From Microlunatus sagamiharensis (GTDB taxonomy: Bacteria > Actinomycetota > Actinomycetes > Propionibacteriales > Propionibacteriaceae): 64,000 nucleotides of DNA. Of the stretch, positions 7,859 through 15,770 are shown piece after piece. The stretch's first letter is position 1, and each line of letters starts with the position of its first letter. The translations under genes and the position numbers were made by a program. Under the pieces are notes generated by a model, which worked only from the letters and a program-made list of their open reading frames with translations, had not been told where the DNA came from and did no database searches. The stretch lies in the NCBI RefSeq assembly GCF_900105785.1, contig NZ_LT629799.1:3844001-3908000 (forward strand), given 5' to 3'.

Positions 7859-7996
7859 ATGAAGTGGACGGTGGCAGCCCTCGTCGGCGCCTGCGCGGGC
7901 ACGGTGGTCTGGGCCGTGAGCCGGCGGACGCGCCGTCCGGCCGAGCCGAGCGGCTGGGCCGCGGCGACCGACCACGTGGCGCCCGCGTCCGTCTGA
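7859..7996 (+). CDS. Small putative membrane protein, 45 aa
   Basis: A short ORF starting MKWTVAALVGACAGTVVWAV: one hydrophobic segment (residues 4-20) followed by a basic stretch SRRTRRP, giving an N-out/C-in single-pass topology, then a short Ala-rich tail. It resembles the many small single-pass proteins of Actinobacteria with no known role. Support is a leaderless -10 box at the right distance and strong third-position GC; no homologue can be named. It is divergent from the histidine kinase gene, sharing the 108-bp intergenic region. Confidence 0.5.
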   Translation: MKWTVAALVGACAGTVVWAVSRRTRRPAEPSGWAAATDHVAPASV

Positions 7997-8046
7997 TACC
8001 GGCTCCTCCGGCCCGCGCCCGAGCGGGCCGACCGGCGCCGGCTCGC

Positions 8047-8844
8047 TCAGCGCAGGTCGTCGAGCCCGAGGCCGCGCAGGTGCGCGAGGCGGACGGCGGT
8101 GCTGCTGAGCACGCCGTAGAGCACGAGCGCCAGCGCCAGGACCTCCGCGCCCCGCAGCCCGGGACCGGGCGGCAGGTGCAGCGCCTCGCTCAGCAGGCGG
8201 GGCAGCCGCGACATCGGGTCGACGGCAACGCACAGCACGTACGGCAGCCCGAGGCAGGTGAGCCAGCGCAGCGTGCTGCGCCAGACGCGGCGCTGGCTCC
8301 ACCGGGTCCGCAGGGACAGCGGGCGGTAGGGCAGCAGCACCGACACGAGGTTGCCGACGCCGAGCCACAGCAGGGTGGGGTAGAGCACCCCGGGCAGCGT
8401 GAGCGTCAGGCGGTAGTCCGGCTCGTCGACGATCGTGATCCAGGCCGTCGCCACGAGGGTGGGCAGCCCGACGATGACGAGCAGGGCGAGGTTCTTGACG
8501 AGCAGGATCTTGGCCAGGGGAACCCCGCGCAGCAGGCGCAGGCGGGTGCGGTCGGCGTCGACGCCCAGCACGTTGGTGCTCGTGACGTCGGCCAGGATGA
8601 AGACCGCGAAGTAGGTCCCCACGAGGATCGCCCAGTCCCGGTGCGACCCGTCACGCAGCGGCACGACGACGAGGTAGGCCAGCGACAGCACCAGGTTGAC
8701 CGCGATCCCGATCAGCCAGCCGAACGGCCGGCGGAACGCCCAGCGCAGGTCCTCGCCGACCATCCGGAGCAGGCCCGAGCGCGCGTACGGCACGCCCGCC
8801 GCGCTCGTCGGGGACCCCACCACCGCGGGGTCGGCTGTCGTCAC
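8047..8844 (-). CDS. Polytopic membrane protein, ABC-2 permease-like
   Basis: A 265-aa protein with about six hydrophobic segments (near residues 42-60, 70-92, 112-135, 145-168, 195-215, 235-255). The N-terminal motif EDLRWAFRRPFGWLIG before the first segment and the regular pairing of helices resemble ABC-2 type permease subunits, but no ATPase gene lies next to it. The segment DADRTRLRLLRGVPLAKILLVK, between helices 2 and 3, is a conserved feature of ABC-2 permeases (cytoplasmic 'coupling' loop). GTG start chosen at 8844. Function is not established; it might be the target of the neighbouring two-component system. Confidence 0.6.
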   Translation of the reverse strand: MTTADPAVVGSPTSAAGVPYARSGLLRMVGEDLRWAFRRPFGWLIGIAVNLVLSLAYLVVVPLRDGSHRDWAILVGTYFAVFILADVTSTNVLGVDADRTRLRLLRGVPLAKILLVKNLALLVIVGLPTLVATAWITIVDEPDYRLTLTLPGVLYPTLLWLGVGNLVSVLLPYRPLSLRTRWSQRRVWRSTLRWLTCLGLPYVLCVAVDPMSRLPRLLSEALHLPPGPGLRGAEVLALALVLYGVLSSTAVRLAHLRGLGLDDLR

Positions 8845-8946
8845 GGACCAAGCGTGCCAGGCCCGCCCGTGCGTTGGTCGCCGATCTCCTGGCCGGCTCC
8901 TGTGGAATCGCCGGACGCCCAGCCGGACGCCCGGGAGGAGGAGCGC

Positions 8947-9576
8947 TCAGCCCTCGCCCGCCGGCGCCGCGCGGCGGCGGTGGTCGCGGACCCGCCTGAC
9001 CACGACGACCGCGACCGCGACGACGGCCAGGACCACGACGACCTCCTGGAACCGGCCCACCCAGGTCTCGACGACCGACCACTGCGAGCCGAGGAGGTAG
9101 CCGGCGCTGATCAGCAGGGTGTTCCACACCAGGCTGCCGAGGCTGCTGAGGAGGGCGAAGCGGGCCACCGGCATGCGCGCGACGCCGGCGGGGATGGAGA
9201 TGAGGCTGCGGACCCCGGGCACCATGCGGCCGAAGAAGACGGCCTTGCCGCCGTGGCGCTCGAACCACCCGTCCACGGTGTCGATGTCCGACTCGCGCAC
9301 GAGCGGCATCCGCCGGGCGACCGCGCGCAGCCGCTCCTCGCCGACCTTGGCGCCCAGCGCGTAGAGCACCAGGGCCCCGACCAGCGAACCCACGGTGGTC
9401 CAGACGACCGCGGCGACGACGTTCAGGGTGCCCTGGCTCGCGGTGAAGCCCGCGAGCGGCAGGATCAGCTCGCTGGGGATCGGCGGGAAGATGCTCTCGA
9501 GCGCGACCAGGAGACCGGCGCCCGGGCTCCCGAGCGCGTTCATCAGGGAGACGATCCAGTCGGTCACCCCGTCCAT
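8947..9576 (-). CDS. DedA/VTT-family membrane protein
   Basis: A 209-aa DedA protein. Typical family motifs are visible: LESIFPPIPSELILPLAGF (first re-entrant region), GSLVGALVLYALGAKVGEERL, and the FFGRMVPGVRSLISIPAGVARM box with the essential Arg and the Gly/Pro-rich loop. DedA proteins help flip undecaprenyl phosphate or phospholipids across the membrane and affect envelope stability. The start ATG at 9576 places MDGVTDWIV at the N-terminus, as in homologues. The C-terminus ends in a hydrophobic helix and a basic tail. It is divergent from sppA. Confidence 0.92.
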   Translation of the reverse strand: MDGVTDWIVSLMNALGSPGAGLLVALESIFPPIPSELILPLAGFTASQGTLNVVAAVVWTTVGSLVGALVLYALGAKVGEERLRAVARRMPLVRESDIDTVDGWFERHGGKAVFFGRMVPGVRSLISIPAGVARMPVARFALLSSLGSLVWNTLLISAGYLLGSQWSVVETWVGRFQEVVVVLAVVAVAVVVVRRVRDHRRRAAPAGEG

Positions 9577-9648
9577 TCTCCGTGACCCGTCCGTGGACCC
9601 CGACGCGTACGCCGCCTTGTCGCGACCGGTGCCGTCCGCACGCCGACC

Positions 9649-9654
9649 TACCGT
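9649..9654 (+). promoter_or_regulatory. -10 box (TACCGT) before sppA
   Basis: TACCGT ends 7 nt before the GTG at 9662; supports that start and a leaderless mRNA. Confidence 0.4.
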
Positions 9655-9661
9655 GGGTGGG

Positions 9662-11401
9662 GTGGCTTCTTCGACAGGCTCAGGACGGGCTCTGCCCGGC
9701 ACCGCCCCGCTGCTGCTCGAGATCGACCTGACGTCGGCCCCGGCCGACCCCGCCCCGGGCGACCCGCTGGCCCGGCTCGCCGCGCGCGGCCGGCCCCAGC
9801 GCGGGCCGCTGCTGCGGGCCCTGCACGAGGCGGGTTCCGACCGCCGCGTCGTCGGGCTGGTCGCCAAGGTCGGCGGCACCCTGCCCTGGGCGCTGGCCCA
9901 GGAGCTGCGCGCCGGGGTCGCGGCGTTCGCGGCCAGCGGCAAGCCGACCGTGGCGTGGGCCGAGAGCTTCGCCGCCGGCGGGAGCGACCTGCCCGCGTAC
10001 GCGCTGGCCAGCGCCTTCGACGAGGTGTGGCTGCAGCCGACGGGCGAGGTGGCCCTCCTCGGCGTCGCGGTCGAGACCACCTTCCTGCGCGGGGCGCTGG
10101 ACAAGCTCGGCGTCGAGCCCGAGCTCCAGGGCCGCTACGAGTACAAGAACGCCGTGGACCGCATCAGCCGCTCCGAGCTGACCCCCGCCCACCGCGAGTC
10201 GCTCGAGCGGCTGAGCGGGTCCCTCCTCGAGGGGGCGGTCGCGGACGTGGGCGCCGGGCGCGGGCTGCCCGTCGAGGAGGTGCGCCGCCTGGTCGACACG
10301 GGTCCGCGCACCGCCGACGAGGCGCGACGGGCCGGGCTGGTCGACCGGCTCGGCTACCGCGACGAGGTCTACGCCTCCGTCCGCGCGCGGGTGGGGGAGG
10401 ACGCCACGCTGCTCTTCGCCGACCGCTGGCGCCCGCGGCGGCGCCCGGCGCTGCCGTCGCTGCCCGGCCGCTCCCGCGGCCACGTGGCGGTGGTCGAGGT
10501 GCGCGGCGGGATCGTCAGCGGGCCCAGCCGCCGGGGCGCGTCCGGCCCGTCGGTCGGCAGCGACACCGTGACCGCCGACCTGCGGGCCGTGCTCGACGAC
10601 GACTCCGCGCGCGCCGTGGTGCTGCACGTCGACTCGCCCGGTGGCTCGGCCGTGGCGTCGGACACGATCTGGCGCGACGTCTGCCGCGTGCGCGACTCCG
10701 GCCGGCCGGTCGTGGTGTCGATGGGGTCCGTCGCGGCGTCGGGCGGCTACTACGTGGCCTGCCCGGCCGACGTCGTCGTCGCCCTGCCCGCCACGCTCAC
10801 CGGCTCGATCGGGGTCTTCGGGGGCAAGTTCGTCGTGACCGACCTGCTCGAGCGGGTGGGGCTGACGACCGGGGTGGTGGAGCAGGGCGCCCGGGCGCGG
10901 ATGTTCTCCGCGCGCCGGTCCTTCACCGACGAGGAGCGCGAGCGCCTCGACGCCTCCCTCGACGCGGTCTACCAGGACTTCACCTCCCGCGTGGCCGAGG
11001 GTCGCGGCCTGAGCCGCGAGGCCGTCGAGGGCGTCGCCCGCGGACGGGTCTGGACGGGGGCCGACGCCCGGACGGTGGGCCTGGTCGACGAGCTCGGCGG
11101 CCTCCACGACGCGGTGCGCATCGCCCGGGAGCGCGCCGACCTGCCCGACCGCGCTCCCGTACGTCCCGCCCGTCACGTCGGGCCGCTGGCCCGGGTCGGC
11201 CGACCGCGCAACAGCGAGGACCCGCGCGCCACCGCCTCGCCCGGCGCGAGTGCGCTGGGCGCCCTGGCCGGGCTCGCGGGGCTCACCGGCTCCGCCGGGA
11301 TCGCCGGTCCCGACGCGGCGGCCGGCCTGGACGGGCTGGCGAGGTTCCTCGGGCTGCCGGCCGGGTCCGAGCTGCGGATGCCGCCGGTCGCGCTGCGCTA
11401 G
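9662..11401 (+). CDS. sppA: Signal peptide peptidase SppA, long (67K) type
   Basis: A 579-aa serine protease of family S49 with two tandem peptidase domains, as in E. coli SppA. The general-base Lys is K162 (RYEYKNA, in the N-terminal repeat) and the nucleophile is S360 (GSVAASGGYY, C-terminal repeat), the split dyad known for this enzyme. It digests cleaved signal peptides at the membrane. No clear N-terminal transmembrane anchor is visible with the GTG at 9662. The N-terminal residues ASSTGSGR are encoded by a copy of the 19-bp dispersed repeat (9669-9685), and the C-terminal 70 residues are low-complexity Gly/Ala. Confidence 0.92.
   Translation: MASSTGSGRALPGTAPLLLEIDLTSAPADPAPGDPLARLAARGRPQRGPLLRALHEAGSDRRVVGLVAKVGGTLPWALAQELRAGVAAFAASGKPTVAWAESFAAGGSDLPAYALASAFDEVWLQPTGEVALLGVAVETTFLRGALDKLGVEPELQGRYEYKNAVDRISRSELTPAHRESLERLSGSLLEGAVADVGAGRGLPVEEVRRLVDTGPRTADEARRAGLVDRLGYRDEVYASVRARVGEDATLLFADRWRPRRRPALPSLPGRSRGHVAVVEVRGGIVSGPSRRGASGPSVGSDTVTADLRAVLDDDSARAVVLHVDSPGGSAVASDTIWRDVCRVRDSGRPVVVSMGSVAASGGYYVACPADVVVALPATLTGSIGVFGGKFVVTDLLERVGLTTGVVEQGARARMFSARRSFTDEERERLDASLDAVYQDFTSRVAEGRGLSREAVEGVARGRVWTGADARTVGLVDELGGLHDAVRIARERADLPDRAPVRPARHVGPLARVGRPRNSEDPRATASPGASALGALAGLAGLTGSAGIAGPDAAAGLDGLARFLGLPAGSELRMPPVALR
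9669..9685. repeat. 19-bp dispersed repeat, degenerate copy inside sppA 5' end
   Basis: CTTCGACAGGCTCAGGA, 16 of 17 bases matching the common element CCCTTCGACAGGCTCAGGG from its third base. It encodes STGSG just after the start codon. Confidence 0.75.
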
Positions 11402-11424
11402 GCCTGGCCTGATCCTTCCGACCG

Positions 11425-11483
11425 CCGAGCGGTAGATTGCCGCGCTGGCAAGGGCTTGTACGGCGCGGCAACCTACCGCTCGG
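11425..11483. repeat. Palindromic repeat, copy 4 (subtype B)
   Basis: Arms CCGAGCGGTAGATTGCCGCG and CGCGGCAACCTACCGCTCGG around a loop of about 20 nt. It lies between the convergent sppA gene and the gene at 11494, where it could act as a bidirectional terminator. Confidence 0.85.
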
Positions 11484-11493
11484 GAGGAACGGG

Positions 11494-12261
11494 TCAGCGC
11501 GCGCTCCTCCCGAGGAGCGCGGCCGTCTCCTTCGAGGCGCGCTTGATCCCGCCCCGCTCGTCGAGGAACCCGGCCGGCAGACCCACGACGGGGAGCTTGC
11601 CCAGGGCGCGGAACACCCGGCTGCCGCGCGGTCGCTCGTCGAGGACCGACTGCAGCTCCCAGAACTGGCGCGCCAGCCGCCACACCGTGCCGGCCGCCCG
11701 CCGCGCGCCGGGGCCGAGCCCGCCGCTCTCCTCGGGAGCCGGGATGCTGCCCGCGAGGTCGGCCTCGGCGGCGCCGACGTCCTGCGTCTCCGCGACGGGC
11801 ACGTCGTCCGGGGCGAGGTCGCGGTCCAGCAGGACCTTGGCGAGCAGGGGCACCCAGCGCTCCGCCTCGACGACCCCGTGCTCACGCGCTGTCGCGCACA
11901 CCGCGAGCCCGGCCGCGGACGCGCCGAGGGCCGCCTGCAGCGGGACCCGGTCGGCCAGCGCGCCGGCGACCCGGGGCGCGGCGGCTGCGAGCCCGGCGCT
12001 GACACCGATGCGGCGCACCCACCACTCGACGCGGTCGTGCAGCGGCCGCTCGTCCCACCGGGGCGACGCGGGGGTGACCTCGCCGAAGGCGCGGTCACGG
12101 AGGGCGTCGAGCGCCCTGGCCGGGAAGCGGGCGCTGGGCGGCGGGTCGTCGTCGAGGCCGAGCCAGCGGACCGGGTCGGCGATCACCAGGTGGGCCAGCC
12201 GGGCGTAGAGCCCGAGCACCTGCGCCACGCGCTGGTCGGGGATGGCTGGGTCGTCGGCCAC
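11494..12261 (-). CDS. Conserved hypothetical protein, possibly EcsC-like
   Basis: A 255-aa protein, mostly helical, with no signal peptide. A central Ala/Gly-rich hydrophobic segment (IGVSAGLAAAAPRVAGALA, residues about 85-105) and a C-terminal motif RALGKLPVVGLPAGFLDERG resemble the 'lPvvGaiiGg' end of EcsC-family proteins, which are membrane-associated and of unclear role in exoprotease and ABC exporter function. The match is weak and the name is tentative. It is convergent with sppA across a palindromic repeat; upstream lies the broken GAF-ANTAR gene, 54 bp away and in the same direction. Confidence 0.45.
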   Translation of the reverse strand: MADDPAIPDQRVAQVLGLYARLAHLVIADPVRWLGLDDDPPPSARFPARALDALRDRAFGEVTPASPRWDERPLHDRVEWWVRRIGVSAGLAAAAPRVAGALADRVPLQAALGASAAGLAVCATAREHGVVEAERWVPLLAKVLLDRDLAPDDVPVAETQDVGAAEADLAGSIPAPEESGGLGPGARRAAGTVWRLARQFWELQSVLDERPRGSRVFRALGKLPVVGLPAGFLDERGGIKRASKETAALLGRSAR

Positions 12262-12315
12262 GCTGGGCTCCTCGTGCTCGTCGGTCGGAAGGCGATCGTG
12301 CCAGAGCCCGCCCGC

Positions 12316-13026
12316 CTAGGAGGTGCCGAGGACCTCGCCGGTGCCCAGCGCACCGTCGACCAGGCGCGCGGCGACGGTGTCCAGCAGGGTCCCGGTGCGG
12401 AACGCCTACGCCCGCAGCACGGCGAGCGCGTCGAGCTCCTCGAGGTCGCCCGCCTGCATGACCATGCCCAGCGCCACGTAGACCGCGTGCCGCTCCTGCA
12501 GCACGCGTCCGTCCCCGGAGCCGAGGGCGTCGCCGGGCTCGGGGAGGCCGGCGAGCAGGAGGCCCCCGACGAGCTCCATCACCTCGGACTCGATCACCTC
12601 GAGCGGCCACTCGAGCGGCGGCTCGGGATCGGTGCTGTAGCCGCCGAGCGCCCCGAACACCACGCCGCTGCGGGCGAGCGGGAAGGACAGCGTGCTGCGG
12701 AACGGCGTGTGGGCGATCAGCGCGCGCCCGTAGACCGGCCAGCCCAGGACCAGCGCGTCCCGGGAGGAGGCCATCGCGCGACCGTGGGCGGCCGAGCTGA
12801 GGCAGGGCCCCTCGCCGAGGGTGACCTGGAGCTGCTCGGCCAGGGGCACGTGCTCCCCCGACGAGCCGACCGGCAGCCGCACGAGGCGGTGGAGCATCAC
12901 GATCCCGGCGCCGGGCAGGCCCAGGACCCGGCGGACGGCGTCGGACACGCGGTCCGGCGAGAGGTCGTGGTAGCGGCCGCCGCTGAGGGTGCGGAGCTCG
13001 GCGACGAACCGCGAGCGGAGCTCCAC
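12316..13026 (-). pseudogene. GAF-ANTAR regulator interrupted by an in-frame TAG
   Basis: The intact reading frame (206 codons, 12406-13026) holds a GAF domain (about residues 20-150; SFPLARSGVVFGALGGYS) and the first half of an ANTAR RNA-binding domain (HAVYVALGMVMQAG...ALAVLRA). It stops at TAG 12406-12408. Reading through in the same frame gives AFRTGTLLDTVAARLVDGAL and then a natural TAG at 12316-12318, which is exactly the missing C-terminal half of ANTAR. Family members have an aromatic or His residue at the stop (LRAYAF), so a TAC/TAT to TAG change is the simplest explanation. ANTAR proteins antiterminate by binding paired hairpins; the truncated form should not. Confidence 0.75.
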
Positions 13027-13148
13027 GAGGCATTCCCGTCCGGTGCGTGCGGGTCGGGCCGTCCTGCACGGCCCGACGGCGTCCGCGGACCCCGTGGTGC
13101 GAGATGTTACGGGGGTCGTCCGATCAGAGGCACCGGGGGCTCGTGGGC

Positions 13149-15040
13149 TCAGCGGGGGCGCACCACCTCGGCGTCACCCCCGCCCCGGCGGACCGGCTCG
13201 GCCACGGCGAGCACGCGTCCGCCGCGGCGGAACTCCAGCGCCGCGACGGCGCCGATCTGGGCGTTCAGCGTGAAGGAGTCGCCGGTCGGGACCAGCGTGT
13301 AGCCGAGGGCCTCCAGATCGTCCCCGTACGCGGCGACGAACTCCGGCTCGGCGCTCACCGAGGCGAGGTTGCGCGCACTGGCGCGGGGCGCCGCGACCGC
13401 CTCGGGCAGCGTCATGCCGAGGTCGACGCGGTTGACCAGCGTCTGCAGCACCGTGGTGATGATCGTGGCGCCGCCGGGGGAGCCGATGGCGTAGCGGGGC
13501 TTGCCGTCCTGCAGCACGATCGTGGGGGCCATCGAGCTGCGCGGGCGCTTGCCGCCCTCGAGCCGGTTGGGGTCGGAGGCGTAGCCGGCTGCGCTCGGGT
13601 CGTAGCTGAAGTCGGTCAGCTCGTTGTTGAGCAGGAAGCCGCGACCGGGCACGACGATGCCGGAGCCGCCGGTCTGCTCGATCGTGAGCGTGTAGGACAC
13701 GACGTTGCCCCACCGGTCGGAGGTGACGAGGTGGGAGGTCGAGGTGCCGACCTCGTTGCGACCGACCGGTGCGGCGGACGAGCAGCCGTCGGCGTCGAGG
13801 GCCCCGGGCGCGGTCGGCGTCGGGAGGGCCCGGTCGCCGATCAGGCAGGCCCGCGAGCGGGCGAAGCGCTTCGAGAGCAGCGTGTCCAGCGGCACGTCGA
13901 CGAAGGCGGGGTCGCCCACGTAGGCGTTGCGGTCGGCGAAGGCCAGGGACGAGGCGTCGAGGTAGTCGTGCAGGGCCGTGGTGCGCGGCAGCCGCGACAG
14001 CTTCGTGGTCTGCAGGATGTTCAGGGCCTCGCCGACGGTCGAGCCGCCGCTCGAGGACGGCGCGATGCTGTAGACGTCGAGCCCGCGGTAGCGCACCTTG
14101 GTCGGCGCGGGTCGCTTGACCCGGTACGCCTTCAGGTCGGACTTCTCGAGGTAGCCCTTCGGGAAGGGGAGCGTGGCGTCCGCGGTCGTGGGCGGGTCCT
14201 GCACCGTCCGGACGATGTCCTCGCCGACCCGACCGCCGTAGATCACCTTCGTGCCCTCGCGCCCGAGCGCCCGGTAGGTGGCGGCGAGGTCGCGGTTGCG
14301 GAAGACGGAACCGACCTTCGGCGCGTCGCCGCCCGGCAGGTAGAGGTCGGCGGTGGTGCTGACCTGGGCGAAGCGGTCCTTGTTCTGCAGGGTCTGCTCG
14401 CGGAAGGTGTCGTCCACGACGAACCCGCGGTCGGCGATCTTCTCGGCCGGCCGCAACGCCTGGCCGAGGCTGAGCGTCCCCCAGCGGTCGAGCGCCTTCT
14501 CCCAGGTGAGCGGCGTACCCGGCACCCCCACGCTGGCTCCGCTCGTCACCAGGTCGGGGGTGAACGGGTACGGCTTGCCGGTCGCCTTGTCGACGAAGGC
14601 GTCGCCCGGGATCGACGCCGGCGCGGTCTCGCGCCCGTCGATCGTCGAGACCTTGCCGCTGCGCGCGTCGTAGTAGACGAGGTAGCCGCCGCCCCCGATG
14701 CCGGTGGAGTACGGCTCGGTGACCCCGAGCGCGGCCGCGGTGGCGATCGCCGCGTCCACGGCGTTGCCGCCCTTGCGCAGCACCTCGATCCCGGCGCGGG
14801 TGGCCTCGGGGTCGACGCTGGAGACCGCGCCGCCCGTGCCGAGCGCGGTCGCGTTCTTCTGGGTCACCCGGCCCCCTTGGCCGCCGGGTCGGCCGCCCGG
14901 CCCGCGGGTGCGGCGGTGTCGGCGGCGGGCTGCGTACGGGGCGCCGGGCTGGCGGCGGGCGCCAGCGAGGTCACGAGCGCGAGGCCGCAGGCGCTCGCGA
15001 GCAGGGTGCGACGCAGCCGGGGCGTCTTCGGAGCGGGCAT
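13149..15040 (-). pseudogene. ggt: Gamma-glutamyltransferase with a frameshift after the signal peptide
   Basis: The enzyme body (from VTQKNATALGTGG to the stop at 13149) is a complete Bacillus-like gamma-glutamyltransferase: GIGGGGYLVYYD near the N-terminus, the autoprocessing Thr in GTSTSHLVTSDRWGN, and IEQTGGSGIVVP with NNELTDFSY and SPGGATIITTVLQ. It cleaves glutathione and other gamma-glutamyl peptides outside the cell. A Sec signal peptide (MPAPKTPRLRRTLLASACGL, ATG at 15040) is encoded just upstream but one frame off, ending at a TGA (14864-14866). Adding one G to the G5 run (C5 at 14872-14876 on the plus strand) joins the two perfectly. Either a recent mutation or a homopolymer sequencing error. 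Confidence 0.8.
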
Positions 15041-15290
15041 GAGCGGCCTCTCGTTCGGGTGAGGCCACTCAAGCGCACGGCACCGACGAAAGTCGAGGGC
15101 CCGGGGCCACGGGTCGACGCCGACCGCGCGCCGCTCGGCGGACACGCCGCGGCGAGGTGGACGGTTGCCCCGCGCGTCCGCCGGCCGTGCGACAGACTGG
15201 GGCCGAGAGAAGGCCGGGGACCGCCGGACCGGCACCGGGCGCCGTGGCCCGGGTCGGTCCGCCACCACGGCCGCAGACCGAAGGAGAACC

Positions 15291-15770
15291 ATGGCCGCCC
15301 TCGCCCCGGACCCCCGCCGGGCCAAGCGCTCGCAGATCCAGCTCGGCGCGGCCGGCTTCGGGGTCGTCTTCCTGCTCGTCGGCGTGGCCGGCTTCATCCC
15401 GGGCATCACGAGCCACTCGATGCACCTCGGCATGGCTGGTCGGGAGTCGACCGCCCGGCTCCTCGGCATCTTCCAGGTCTCGGTGCTCCACAACGCCGTG
15501 CACCTGGCCTTCGGCGTCGCCGGCCTGCTCTTCTCGACGACCGCGATGCGCGCCCGCAACTACCTGCTCTACGGCGCCCTCGTCTACGCCGTCGTCTTCT
15601 TCTACGGGATCTTGATCCCCTACCAGGGCGGCGCGAACTTCCTGCCGCTGAACGCCGCCGACGACGCGCTGCACTTCGCGCTGGCCGGGGCGATGTTCGC
15701 CGCCTCGCTCGTCCTGGACCGGGGTCCCGCCTGGACCGAGGTCCTCCAGAAGGGCAAGGCCGACCTCTGA
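15291..15770 (+). CDS. DUF4383 membrane protein
   Basis: A 159-aa protein with four predicted transmembrane helices (about residues 20-38, 62-85, 92-112, 122-142) and the family motif FQVSVLHNAVHLAFGVAGL, followed by YGALVYAVVFFYG. DUF4383 proteins are widespread in Actinobacteria and have no assigned function. The ATG at 15291 has a good ribosome-binding site, AAGGAG, 4 nt upstream. Its stop overlaps the likely start of the following EAL gene, suggesting co-expression. Confidence 0.85.
   Translation: MAALAPDPRRAKRSQIQLGAAGFGVVFLLVGVAGFIPGITSHSMHLGMAGRESTARLLGIFQVSVLHNAVHLAFGVAGLLFSTTAMRARNYLLYGALVYAVVFFYGILIPYQGGANFLPLNAADDALHFALAGAMFAASLVLDRGPAWTEVLQKGKADL

Noticed and set aside
12316-13026. 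Stop-codon read-through or pyrrolysine insertion at the TAG
   Set aside because: No pyl-type genes or stimulatory structure is seen; a point mutation or sequencing error is simpler.
14860-14880. Programmed frameshifting in the ggt gene
   Set aside because: No typical slippery heptamer plus downstream stem; a plain base loss in a G-run suffices.
13047-15062. A 671-codon rightward open frame
   Set aside because: It is the antisense shadow of the gamma-glutamyltransferase gene: high-GC reverse frame, rich in Gly/Arg/Val with no domain.
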